The notes beneath the pieces were generated by a model. The model had not been told where the DNA came from. It ran no database searches and saw nothing but the letters and a program-made list of their open reading frames with translations. A DNA stretch of 64,000 nt from Favolaschia claudopus (taxonomy: Eukaryota > Basidiomycota > Agaricomycetes > Agaricales > Mycenaceae), in assembly GCA_037176885.1 (NCBI GenBank), contig JAWWNJ010000104.1, forward strand, positions 248,001 through 312,000. The letters are read 5' to 3'. The position numbers were made by a program, and so were the translations under genes. Shown here one piece after another: positions 21,629 through 30,944 of the stretch (its first letter is position 1; every line of letters begins with the position of its first letter).

Positions 21629-24367
21629 AAGTTATTAGTTCTCCCCTTCTCGTCTTGGGCCGCCAGCGATACTCTACATGTGTCTCCGAAATGATCATAG
21701 GACCCACTATTCAATTCACTCATTGATCTACCTGTTGCAAGACAAACTGCGATATAAATGTGCCCTCCCTACAAAGCGAGCGTAAACGTCCAATACAATC
21801 GTTATATAGACATGATTAAGAGCAGACTCGTCTAACGGATCAGGACTTTCGACCAAAGTAATGAGTACAGAGTAAAAAGTTCCGAGCGGAGACGGCACGA
21901 CTATGGGACGCCGTCCGGCGAATACCTGAAAACCTTCAACAACAGAATCGTCATGGTCGCGTTGCATGCGTACTACCACGAGTATCGCCAAGTCATGAGG
22001 CGAAGCCGCAGTAGAAGGCGGTCGGCCCTCCGCCTAGACGTACACCGGCGAGATGTGAATTGCGTAAGCTAGCGATGCGTGAGCACTGAGCACTGAGCCG
22101 GCGCTGCGTCTTCGAGGTAGGATTCGAGTCTTCAAGACCGCAACCGATCGTAGCGCAGCAGCCGGCGAACAGTAGGGAGAATCCAGTGTCGCCACGATTC
22201 GCCCACTCGTCTGGATTTGTTAACGCTGAGAGCGGGAAGGGAGGCTCAAGCGCTCATGAACCACGAGCCGCGAGGAGTCAAGAGATAGTCGTACCGCTCA
22301 CCCAGCGCTCTCCGTACCCCGACGACAGATTTACTATTCTGGGGATATATACACGCTGCTGGACGGCGACGTAGCGTGCTAATCGCGTAGACACTCGGAA
22401 GCAGCCACAGGGAAAGGGTTGCCGCGCAGCACGAGCAAGGGTCTCAGCGCCGCTCATACCGTCTACAGCGGCGCCTATATTCCACTCCGGTCGACACTCG
22501 AGGCTAGGACAAAGACTATACGGTATTGCAGGGGAAGCAACGGTTGGATGCGAGAAACGCCTCGAGGGAACGGAGCGGTCTCATCGACATCCGAGGCGTT
22601 CTCCGCCTCAATCGGACATTGCGAGCGGCTGAGCAGTGTCGACACGCTGGCGCATCACTATCGGTGGATAGACATGACGAAAGGGCTTGAAAGAAAGCAG
22701 CGCTGGGTATACGCCGGATACATGGTATCAGATGTCTTCGCGATCTTCGCGACGAATTCTCGCATCCTGCAAGATGGCTTGAGGAGTGTCCGACGTGCAA
22801 GGCAGCGGGGGGCGTCACCACTGCTGAAGATGGGCAGGGCATCGCGCGGCGGCTGAAGGCGGGGGTGCATGCGTACAACCACCGCATTGGTCGTGGTAGG
22901 ACACGTAGGTTGGCGACGGAGAGAATGTCTGTATGGCGAGGGAAGTCGGAAGGCTAATAGGCCAGCGTGTTTCGGCCAGATCAGGAACAGCAGGGAATCG
23001 CTCAACAGACGATGAATCGGGGGAGGTAATGTGCTGACCAGACTCTTCGAGACGACCGGTACGGGTGGTATCGCGGGGTCGGGGTGGTACTCCTTCAGTA
23101 CGAAGACGCGCATGAGCTTCAAGTACTGAGCACCTGTGTCCCGGTTAGGTGGATGAAAATACCCAGAAGGCGGCACTTACAGTGCTCGAAAGAATCAGCT
23201 AGGTCATGGTCGAGTCAGAGAGCTGCAGGAGAAGGGCGTATACGCTCGATCGAACGTTGCGGAGCCGAGAGATGAGATTGAAGCGTGAAGATGCCAGCCA
23301 TATAACACAAGACGGAATTTATTTGCGGTACGCTCTCGGGAGGCGATCCACCGGTATTGATGACGGTATTAGCGGCCCTAATGGTAGTTTCAATGTCGAC
23401 CACTACTTGAGCAACGTGTGGATTTCGCTCGGGAAGCAGCACTGGCAGCGACATTTTCAAAGAGCAGTGACCCCGCATGCAGCTCAACGGATTACATCTT
23501 CGAAGGTGTGTTTAGCCTTTGTAATAGGTATCCTGATACGCGGCATAACCTACTCACAAAGAGCTCTGCCGCAACGATGGCGTCCAATGCATGCAGCTCC
23601 AATGTCCCTTGAGCATGCGCATTCAGTCCAAGCATCCTTAAGCTCGTCGTTGTGATTCCTTGCAGGATCGGATGTGAATGTGGCGACGGTGGGAGATTCG
23701 GAGTACGCAGGCATGCCACAAAGGGCCGAACGCAATGAAGGGGACGTGTAGAAGATCTTCAAAGCAAGCTCGGCACTCTCCCAAAACGGATTTCGAAATT
23801 CGACTGAAAATCACCCATGTTAGATGATATTCAAAACAGATCAACGTGGCCGACCCGTAGTAGAAGGTATTTATGCTCATTCCTAGCCGCCAGTCATTCC
23901 ATCTAGTACGATTGAAAATTTCTTCGCATCTGTGATATCTCTCGACATGAAACCATGCGTCTAACAATCGAGCAAGAACATACCGTTTCCAATTCTTGAG
24001 ATGTGCGTTAAGGTAGAGTAGTATAGGCTGAGTTATAATCTGGGTTTGCCGGTAGTACAACGCCATTACTTGCTAAGAAATTCAGTCTGAAGTACATTTG
24101 GGGCCTTGCGTGGAATTTTCATTTGAGCCAAGAGGGATCAAGGGGGAAATAATGATTGAATTAAGCCAAGCCACCTTAGGCGCCAGTATGCAGCCATCCT
24201 CGTCGTTGGAGTCATCGCGTCGCGTTGGATGTCCTGCAGATGGCAACAAAAGGCAACAGAGTCACGCAGTGTCACAGCGTGGGGAATTTCCAGTGATTAC
24301 GAATCCTGACTTTAGGAAGGAATTCGTTTCTTTTGTCGTCCATACCACCACTTATTTTCTTGTCAAT

Positions 24368-24422
24368 CAGTAGATCTTCTCCTTATATGGTTATTCATCA
24401 GTAGATCTTCTCCTTATATGGT
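24368..24422 (+). repeat. 24-bp direct duplication, 7-bp spacer
   Basis: cagtagatcttctccttata plus tggt occurs at 24368-24391 and again at 24399-24422 without mismatch. The flanking tcaat/ttcat also matches partly, so the duplicated unit may be slightly longer. Confidence 0.8.
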
Positions 24423-24504
24423 GCGATGTGACCATGTGTGATTTGCGTGACGTGTTAACTCTATTTGAGGCAAATTGCTTCGCCTTGTATGGTAAACTAT
24501 GTTG

Positions 24505-24544
24505 TATCGATTTACCTTTTTGGTATATTGATTTACCTTTTTGG
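24505..24544 (+). repeat. 19-bp direct duplication
   Basis: tatcgatttacctttttgg and tattgatttacctttttgg lie at 24505-24523 and 24526-24544, with one mismatch. A second local duplication within 150 bp of the 24368 pair. Confidence 0.75.
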
Positions 24545-24840
24545 AACAATGTGTGTCATACTTCCTGCATAAGCACTATTGAACGACTTTGACATCGATA
24601 CCTTTAGACCCGCCTTATAAAGAACTTCGCTCACCCTTAGTTTACCCGTCAATCCACTCACGAACACAATGTTTTCATTGTTGATCTGTTCAATCTTGTA
24701 CTTGTGGGAGAAAACACGACAACTATTAGAATCAGTCCTATTGATCTGGCCGAATTGCCGAGTCGTTGCCGTGTATAAACACGCTTTGTCGTTGATTAAC
24801 CATCTTTTATCTGTCACGATGGAAGGACTGCCGTAGGCCA

Positions 24841-25090
24841 AAATAAATCCAGTGCCGAGGAGCTAGGGCAAGCGGAGCGCGCCTTAGCTCCGGCAATTCA
24901 GCAAAATAACACCGCCCCGGCGGGTTAGGAGGTTAGGGTGAAAGACAGAGTCCTCCGCGCGAACGTGGCTTTAGAGTGCCGACCTGAGCGGACCCGGTTC
25001 GGGGGACCCCCCGAGCGCAGCGAGGGAGGGGAGGGGACGGGAATGGTCGGTCCCCTTCGCGCAAACCAAGAGAGAAGGTGTGCCGCAGTT
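24841..25090. other. GC-rich block with potential hairpins
   Basis: A sharp change to GC-rich sequence in otherwise AT-rich surroundings, with stem-forming segments such as ccccccgagcgcagcgaggg and ccccggcgggttagg. It may be part of a small non-autonomous element, but no terminal repeats or target duplication were found. Confidence 0.3.
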
Positions 25091-25657
25091 CCCGAATGCC
25101 CCTGAACCGTCAGTCCAATTATCATCGGAATACTCGTCAGTGGGTTTTCAAATGAGCCCTACTATTGCATGTACTCGTACTATATTTACATTTCGGTCGT
25201 CTGTTTTTTCAAGGACGCTATAGGAACTTTCGTTTCAACTCGGCTTATTGCATACAACGTCGTATCGCCTTCCCCCGTACGCGAACCCGACTTCCGCCAA
25301 TGAATTTGCCTGCTCCCACTCCAATCCCAGTAGAAGCGCTGCATGGTTGTGGTAAACTTGCCTATCCATTGGAACTCATCGGTGATTTCGGCATCTATAT
25401 ATTCGGTATATTCGGAACATCGGGTTATAAACTTCAGTGGCCTTGCTCCCCGTGCCGATCACTTTCGTCTCACTCTCATTATCTGCTGCAACGCCAACAC
25501 GAATCGCCAATTTTTGGGCATTTTCTTACATGATGTCTATTGGGTGCTGTCCAGATAGCAAGTGAAAAATTTTGTTCGTAAAATTGCTGAGGTTTCTCTG
25601 TTTTCGTTTTCCATGCCTGTTGCTCGATACCCTTTCTTTACATCCCCCTAGAAATTG

Positions 25658-26902
25658 CTATTTCTTGGTTATGCGTCGCCCGTTTTGCTCGATCGCAAAC
25701 GTGTCACTGAACTGTCCCTTCACTATCAATTCCATGGCTTCCTCGTCGAATATTCCCCCGCATTGAACTCTCTCCAGTCTCGATAGCTGCCTTCCCTCTT
25801 GCACAAACATCTTCAATGCCTCCACCGCCCCCGGCCCGCAGTACCCAATATTCAGCGTTCGCACCTGCTGCATGGCTCGCAGAGCGGATGTGGTGCTTTC
25901 CACTACGTCTGTTCTCTGTAACAGTGTTATTTCTTCACACGTCTCAAATGCACCCGGATTGGCGTCCACTGCGTCCAGCAATTTACCGCTGCCCATTGCT
26001 GCTATGTCCAGTGTGATTAGGTTTGGAGCTTCGAGGTTGCCCATGAAGCTGATACCTGTATCCTCCGTAAAGTGGATCATCAGCTTCCTCAAAGTCAACA
26101 ACTTGACTCGTCGATGGTTGTCGGACTCCGCGAGCGCCAGCTGTATCATGGTGAGCGACGTGAGACGCGCGCATTCTTCTAGGACAGTGGCCAGCCTGGC
26201 CCAACCTCCATGTCGATGTGTCGTTTGGTCCAGGTGGAGCTCGGTGATTTTTTGGTGCAACGCTTGTGCGTTCTGGAGGGGATGCATACGCTCTATGCGG
26301 AGACGAGAAATGTCGTGGATGTTGGCAAAGGTGAGAGATTGCCCACGCGTATCGCACAGGGTGGCACTGAGCGTTATGGAATGCAGGGTTGGCCAGTCGT
26401 ATGAGACCATCCATTTTATTATTTGACGCGTTTCCGACTCTCTGCCACCCTGAATTACCAGCTCTTCTACCCTGTCTGATGCCGGAGCCAACGCATCCGC
26501 CAGCATTTGTTCCATTTCATCTGGCGTTCTGCTTTTCACGATTACATGGCTGCCCCTCCAGTTAGCCTTTTCTGTGTGGCGTATATCGAGCGTAATCGAT
26601 AGCTTGCTGAGTTTTGCGTTCTTGACGCATAGTCTCAGTAGCTTGACGCTGCTGTACGTGCGAATGGTCATGGTCGTCCATAGCGATGGAAAGTTCGTAG
26701 CGATGGTCCCCCAGTCTCGACAGACCAGGCTCATCTGAAGGCGTTGGTCGACCAGATCCAGCCAGGAACTATGCGTTTGGATAGCGTCCAGCATTATTTC
26801 TTCGATTATCTCGGGAGGGAATTGGCTCATATTTCCGTGGTGGATGTGGTTTGTGTTAATCCGATCGATAATGTTTCTATCACTTTTCGTGAGTGTTTCC
26901 AA
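25658..26902 (-). CDS. F-box/LRR protein
   Basis: Intronless frame of 414 aa from the ATG at 26902. A second ATG at 26830 (MSQFPPEIIEEIML) starts directly at the F-box and gives 390 aa; I cannot decide between them. The F-box core FPPEIIEEIMLDAIQTH is followed by LQMSLVCRDWGTIATNFPSLW, with the VCRDW and P-S-L-W features. Downstream strands such as LTSLTMIQLALAES, LITLDIAAMG and VRTLNIGYCGPGAVEALKM are leucine-rich-repeat like. It belongs to a subfamily different from the coiled-coil copies. It lies 63 bp downstream of the 2OG-oxygenase gene on the same strand. Expected SCF adaptor. Confidence 0.85.
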   Translation of the reverse strand: METLTKSDRNIIDRINTNHIHHGNMSQFPPEIIEEIMLDAIQTHSSWLDLVDQRLQMSLVCRDWGTIATNFPSLWTTMTIRTYSSVKLLRLCVKNAKLSKLSITLDIRHTEKANWRGSHVIVKSRTPDEMEQMLADALAPASDRVEELVIQGGRESETRQIIKWMVSYDWPTLHSITLSATLCDTRGQSLTFANIHDISRLRIERMHPLQNAQALHQKITELHLDQTTHRHGGWARLATVLEECARLTSLTMIQLALAESDNHRRVKLLTLRKLMIHFTEDTGISFMGNLEAPNLITLDIAAMGSGKLLDAVDANPGAFETCEEITLLQRTDVVESTTSALRAMQQVRTLNIGYCGPGAVEALKMFVQEGRQLSRLERVQCGGIFDEEAMELIVKGQFSDTFAIEQNGRRITKK

Positions 26903-26965
26903 ATACCCTTTGTTTATTTCTTATCGTTTCCGATATCTAGCTACCCTTCATACATCAAAGCGTAC

Positions 26966-28081
26966 TCATACTACGACCGACGCCGTTGGCTCCATTCCGA
27001 ATTTGCGCCAGAAATCTGCGTGTGTGAAGTGCGCGATCGCAATTCGCTGACCTGAACTGAACGCCTCGACCTCGTGCGGCAAAATTCTCCCCCTCAGCAT
27101 GATTATAGTGCCTCTCGTGTACTTCATTCGCAAATTCAGACAGGGAATCCACAGCGCTCCTCCAGTAAAAGGTCCGACTACGACGAGGACAGCCCATCCA
27201 CATTTGGGGTCCGACTTGTCCACGTGGAGAGGCGTGCGTCGATTGTACATGAGCTCTCGACCTTCCATTAGCAACGGGTCTTTGTATGCCAGCGAGTCGT
27301 AGAAGGGGTACGCCTTACTCGCTGCAGCATGCAGTTGTTGCAATTGCGCGTAATGTCCAGGGTCGGCGGCTTCGATTAAACAGTTGACGCGATGGGAGAC
27401 TAGGTGCAGTTGTCTGATTAGTTCGATGCTCGCACAGAATCCAGCACCCGTCTTCAACATGTCGCGCGATGGCGTCGGTTTTTGGTGCTGGTAGTTGTGA
27501 GTCACTTTCTTCGAGCTTCTGCGTTAAAGGCGCTCACCGAATGCCCTATAGCATGCCACGCTCTGACTAGTTTGAACAGTCCGGCAATCTGTCCAGCGCG
27601 CTGTATGTAGGACTTTTTTTGGTTGCGAGTTTTACCGTCGGCTCCTGCTTTCAGTGGCAACTTTCCTTTGAAGCCTACGTCGACAAAAGCTTTGAGCTCC
27701 TCTTCCAGAATCGTCTGTTAATATGCTCAGTCATACAGGACTCGGAGCGATCGTTGGACGCGTTACCGTCGACACCCCTTTCATCGCGTCTGGCAAGTGA
27801 AATATCAGAGGAATGCCGTCTTCGCTCAGTGCCAATCTAGGTGTTGTATCCATCCACTCGATGACCGGTTCTTCAAGTTCCTCAGGTTCTTGCGCGACAC
27901 CACGAAGTGCTGTTTCGAATCGGAAATGGTGGAACGTGACTGTCCTGGTTTAGTTTCTCGTCGTACAGCATGTATAATACTCACCTGAGTTTTCTTTGCT
28001 CTCAGACACCATTCTTTTGATCTCCCTACCGAACCCTTTCTCCAGGTTGTGCAATCGTGCGTTTTCTATCGCGTCGCACCC
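26966..28081 (-). CDS. TET/JBP-like 2-oxoglutarate/Fe(II) oxygenase (5' end uncertain)
   Basis: Exons in transcript order: 28081-27985, 27909-27767, 27714-27538, 27487-26966. Introns are 75, 52 and 50 nt with GT-AG ends. The exons sum to 313 codons in a closed frame. The C-terminal half has the double-stranded beta-helix signature: TPLHVDKSDPKCGW (HxD iron ligands), then FTGGALWIPCLN, then RGRILPHEVEAFSSGQRIAI (distal His and an Arg-type cosubstrate contact), ending HFTHADFWRKFGM. This pattern fits the TET/JBP-like oxygenases expanded in Agaricomycetes, which oxidise methyl groups on DNA bases; the base and substrate are not provable here. Upstream are acidic and Lys-rich segments. No in-frame ATG precedes the first exon; the first internal Met is at 28012. 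The 5' end abuts an inverted-repeat element, so the true first exon may lie beyond it or be lost. Confidence 0.78.
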
Positions 28082-28197
28082 CTAGCTGTAGTTATTTGCC
28101 TTTCGACCTTGCTGTAGCCAGGGATTGTGATTGCAAATCAACAACATACAGCCAGGCCCTGGCTAGGGCTATTTAAGTGAAAATAAATGAAGCCAAC

Positions 28198-28285
28198 ACC
28201 GGGAATTGAACTCAAAAAGGCTTGCATGATGGCATTTGTGCAAAGCATAAACACACATCTAACCATTATACTAAAGAGTAGTTGA
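28198..28285 (-). repeat. tRNA-like SINE head (left arm)
   Basis: On the minus strand a box-A-like sequence (tttagtataatggttag) is followed about 50 nt later by a box-B-like sequence (gagttcaattcccgg). The spacing and both boxes fit a Pol III promoter derived from tRNA. Stems are imperfect, so I call it tRNA-derived rather than a tRNA gene. Confidence 0.5.
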
Positions 28286-28359
28286 AAACAAGTCAATTGA
28301 TAGCAGGTAGGTAGTGAAGGAAGCAAGCAATTAACAAGGTAATGCACCCCCATAGGGCC

Positions 28360-28545
28360 CGTCTCAGGGCCAGGTTAGGGTTAGAGAGGTTAGGGGTTTG
28401 CGTTAGGGTTAGGGTTAGGTCAGGTTAGGGTTCCCAGGGACGTTTATTGCCTCGTTGGTTAAGGTTAGGTAATTGCCTATTTAGGGTTGGTTAGCTGGTT
28501 AGGGTGGTTTAGGGTTCAGGTTAGGTTGGTTAGGGTTAGAAGTTG
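28360..28545 (+). repeat. Interstitial telomere-like TTAGGG array, degenerate
   Basis: About nine exact TTAGGG words within roughly 190 bp, interspersed with variants (ttagag, ttaggt, tttaggg). TTAGGG is the usual telomere repeat of filamentous basidiomycetes. The array is flanked by tRNA-like units rather than lying at a chromosome end. Confidence 0.7.
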
Positions 28546-28670
28546 CAGCAGTATGTTGAATAAACCCTACTATATAATATCTGAAGAGATAGGGCAGCTT
28601 GTCTGCCCTAGATCAGTCCCAGTTAGGGTAAGCAAGGCTTAGCCTAACTGGGAGCAAAAATTACTTTGCA

Positions 28671-28757
28671 ACTGCTGTTTAGTATAATGGTATCAATGTC
28701 TGCATTATAGCTCTTGATTTACCTGAGGTCTAGGGTTCAATTCTGCCAGGCAGTAGT
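28671..28757 (+). repeat. tRNA-like SINE head (right arm)
   Basis: actgctg at 28671-28677 pairs over seven positions (one G-U) with cagtagt at 28751-28757, as an acceptor stem would. Box A is tttagtataatggta, resembling fungal tRNA-Asp, and box B is agggttcaattctg. The T stem pairs poorly and the anticodon arm is not convincing, so it is probably a tRNA-derived Pol III head and not a functional tRNA. Confidence 0.5.
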
Positions 28758-28890
28758 TCTATTTTTCTGAATTTCTTGGCTGGGACTAGTTTGCATATAA
28801 TACTGGTTGCAGCCAGGCCCTGGCTGTATGTTGTTGATTTGCAATCGCAATTGCTGGCTACAGCTAGGTAAAAATCGCAATATCTTACAG

Positions 28891-29004
28891 CTATGGCTCC
28901 ACGTCGTTGTCTTTTGTTGCTGACACGGCCGTGTTGCGCGTCTTCGTTGACCTATCATCCCCGCCATCTGAAGAAGCCCTTGGTCTTTTTGTTGTCGCAG
29001 GCAT
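28891..29004 (-). other. Possible detached first exon of the oxygenase gene
   Basis: The minus-strand frame from the ATG at 29004 encodes MPATTKRPRASSDGGDDRST and continues 17 residues before TAG at 28891. The basic, Ser/Thr-rich, low-complexity start looks like the N-terminus of a fungal nuclear protein. It faces the orphan 5' end of the oxygenase gene across the 790-bp foldback element. A donor-like GTGGAG at the Asp codon would join it in phase 0 to the exon starting at 28081, but that donor is weak, and the better gtaaga lies after the stop. The link is speculative. Confidence 0.3.
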
Positions 29005-29228
29005 TTGGGGTGCGGCGCCTTCTCTTCATTTGTCGTTTCGTTATTTACCGGCCAACAGATGTAGCGGAACAAACGGATCGGTGTGACCAGATCTCAGATC
29101 CGTCGTATCGCCGTCGTTTGATCGCAGTTGCTTGGCGAATCCTCGTGTATTTATACAGCTCCCTTCGCTCTTTATCAATTTACCTTCTTCGGCGACACGG
29201 TCTCCCGTCCCTCGTGCTGATGAAGGTC

Positions 29229-29440
29229 CCTTCCGGCTACTAGGTGTTACACTGAACGTCGATTGGTTTGGGGTTGAATACAATGGCTACGTGCTTACAC
29301 TGGGGTTATTGTCCCTTCTTCCCTTCCAACTTTTGCTGCGAATTGTGGAGCTTCGCATACGTGCCTTCCGACTATTAGGTGTTACACTCAACGTCGGTCG
29401 GTCTGGGACTGAATGCAAGGGCTACGTGCTTACACTGGGG
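29229..29440 (+). repeat. 77-bp duplicated segment
   Basis: 29229-29305 and 29364-29440 align over 77 bp with roughly ten mismatches (both begin ccttccg and end gctacgtgcttacactgggg). The copies are separated by 58 bp. Located upstream of the partial F-box gene at 29.8 kb. Confidence 0.75.
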
Positions 29441-29640
29441 ACCTTGCCTCTTCAACGCCTTCTTCTTTGGATTCCTTGGTCTTAAGTTCATTCTTTTTTT
29501 AAGTGAGCTTCTTTTTCTATGACCGAACTTAACTTAATTTTTCGTATGCTAACGTAAGTCATATTTCAGGTTCTCTTTAAAAAGGATTTCTATCTCCGAC
29601 ATCTCTATTTCCTCCTTTCTCTTGACGCTTTTCACCCCAG

Positions 29641-29840
29641 GTCGGTTTGTCCAGTTCACCTCTCCTGCAGTCGCTGACCTCTCGTGCAGCCCGCTGCTTT
29701 CCTGTTGTTCTACTCTAGTCCTCTGGAGGACGAACCCCAAGTCGGTTTGCCCCGTTCGTTTCTCATGCAGTCGCTGACCTCTCGTGCAGACCGCTGCTGT
29801 CCTGTTATTCGACTCTCTGGTCCTTCGAATGTCGTCCTCC
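29641..29840 (+). repeat. 100-bp unit in tandem duplication
   Basis: 29641-29740 and 29741-29840 are homologous, starting gtcggtttg and sharing cagtcgctgacctctcgtgc. The second unit contains the candidate exon start of the next gene (acceptor cgtgcag before ACCGCTGCTG). The first holds the diverged equivalent, so a small exon has been duplicated. Confidence 0.75.
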
Positions 29841-30663
29841 GAGTCTTCGCTCGATGTAAGTGGTCCCTTGTTACTCGTGTGTGTTGTTCTGGTGCCTAAC
29901 TATTTTCAGATGACTTCAGATTACTTTCACCTTCGTTTTTCCGAAATGGGTCGACCTCTCTCACTTCGCGTCTCTCACCTCTATGGACATCATCAACGTC
30001 GCCTCTTTCCCTCGCCCATCCGTCACCGATATTCACAAATTCATGCGAGCTGCTCCTCTTCTTGAACGACTCAAGGTGCATTACATCGACGCCGACATGA
30101 TGAACAGGGACGATTTCCGCGTACCGCCGATGGTCACGATGGATAACTTGCGCCATATCGATTTCGCTATGAGGTGGCCTCGGTTCGGTGCCTTCCTCCA
30201 TTCCATCGAGGCCCCCGCTCTTCGCTCGCTTGTTCTCAAGCTCGATGACGAAGAAGAAATCCTCCCCTTCCTCCAAGCTTGCGGTGATAAGCTCAAACTT
30301 GTCCAGTTCCTCACACTCGATTGTCATTTGCCGAGGTTCGCCTTGCTCGAACAAATCCTCGCGTTCTTCCCCAGCGTCGTGGAGCTCGACGGACGTCGCT
30401 GCCATTTATTCACCATGGCCTTTCATGCTCTTACTTTTCGCTTGCGCAAATCGTGCCCTACTCTACGCCGGGTCGTGTTCGGCGATCTGTCCTTCGTCGT
30501 CGCGGCTGATATCTTGCTAGCTGGTTGTTTGCATGTAGACACCATTCTTCAAGGAGTCTGGGTATCCACAGATACTTATATGGCCCCGTCTTACATGGAC
30601 TATTATATGAAGGAAGATGTAGTAATTTGTGTTCCAGGTGCCTATCCGCACGTTCACTGTTGA
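29784..30663 (+). CDS. Partial F-box/LRR-type protein (F-box not found)
   Basis: The main exon 29920-30663 encodes an LRR-like C-terminal half: FPKWVDLSHFASLTSM, then PLLERLKVHYIDADMM, LRHIDFAMRWP, LRSLVLKLDDEEE and LRRVVFGDLSF. A preceding exon ending at 29855 (RMSSSESSLD) joins it in phase 0 through a 64-nt intron (gtaagt...cttcag). No start or F-box is visible upstream, where two tandem duplications lie, so the gene is either truncated or has upstream exons that I could not resolve. It resembles the C-terminal halves of the F-box genes at 30945 and 36559. Possibly a pseudogene. Confidence 0.5.
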
Positions 30664-30944
30664 TATACTTTATTTATTTTCTTTTCCCTGTCGTAGTTTT
30701 CAAATATTGCCGTAGTCGTCGTCCTTCCCTTACCATTATCAGATGTGACTTGAATCTATATGTATCTGATCTATCCACCAGTAACTCACTGCCCTCTGAT
30801 TGCTCGTGTCGTGTTGGTGAATCTCCGATCTGTCCTCCTTTCGGCTACCCGATCGGCGAAGACCTTTTTAGTTTCCTTGCGTTCGGAAACCGATGTAAAA
30901 CTTCCTCTTCACCCCCCGTCTTTACTTCCGTCCTGCTCAACGAT

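Larger units (their letters stand above)
21629..25657. other. 4-kb gene-poor stretch with possible coding remnants
   Basis: No complete gene. On the minus strand near 23770-23500, two frames carry coding-like pieces (FWESAELALKIFYTSPSLRS, and in another frame LGLNAHAQGTLELHALDAIV), typical of a decayed F-box/LRR-like product. A minus-strand frame at 23176-22658 is also open (VVSKSLVSTLPPPIHRLLSD). These may be parts of one dead gene, but I cannot join them. Short tandem duplications lie at 24368-24422 and 24505-24544, and a GC-rich block at 24841-25090. Confidence 0.4.
28081..28868. mobile_element. Inverted pair of tRNA-derived SINE-like units around a TTAGGG-rich core
   Basis: The segment begins cctagctgtag and ends ctacagctagg, its reverse complement. 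Further in, about 52 bp (28113-28164 and 28812-28864) are inverted copies with few mismatches. Each arm then contains a tRNA-like unit pointing outward: minus strand about 28285-28198 and plus strand 28671-28757. The core (28360-28640) is rich in TTAGGG. No target duplication was found. It may be two SINEs inserted head to head or a single foldback element. It separates the oxygenase exons from a possible first exon at 28891-29004. Confidence 0.6.

Noticed and set aside
22658..23176. Minus-strand 172-codon frame
   Set aside because: Part of it looks protein-like, but I could not identify a family or join it to other exons, so it is only noted in the region entry.
28671..28757. Functional tRNA gene
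   Set aside because: Acceptor and box motifs are present, but the T stem pairs badly and the anticodon arm is unclear; the unit is part of an inverted repeat, so SINE-like is a better call.
28893..29243. Plus-strand 116-codon frame next to the foldback element
   Set aside because: No recognisable domain, and it overlaps the more convincing minus-strand N-terminal exon.
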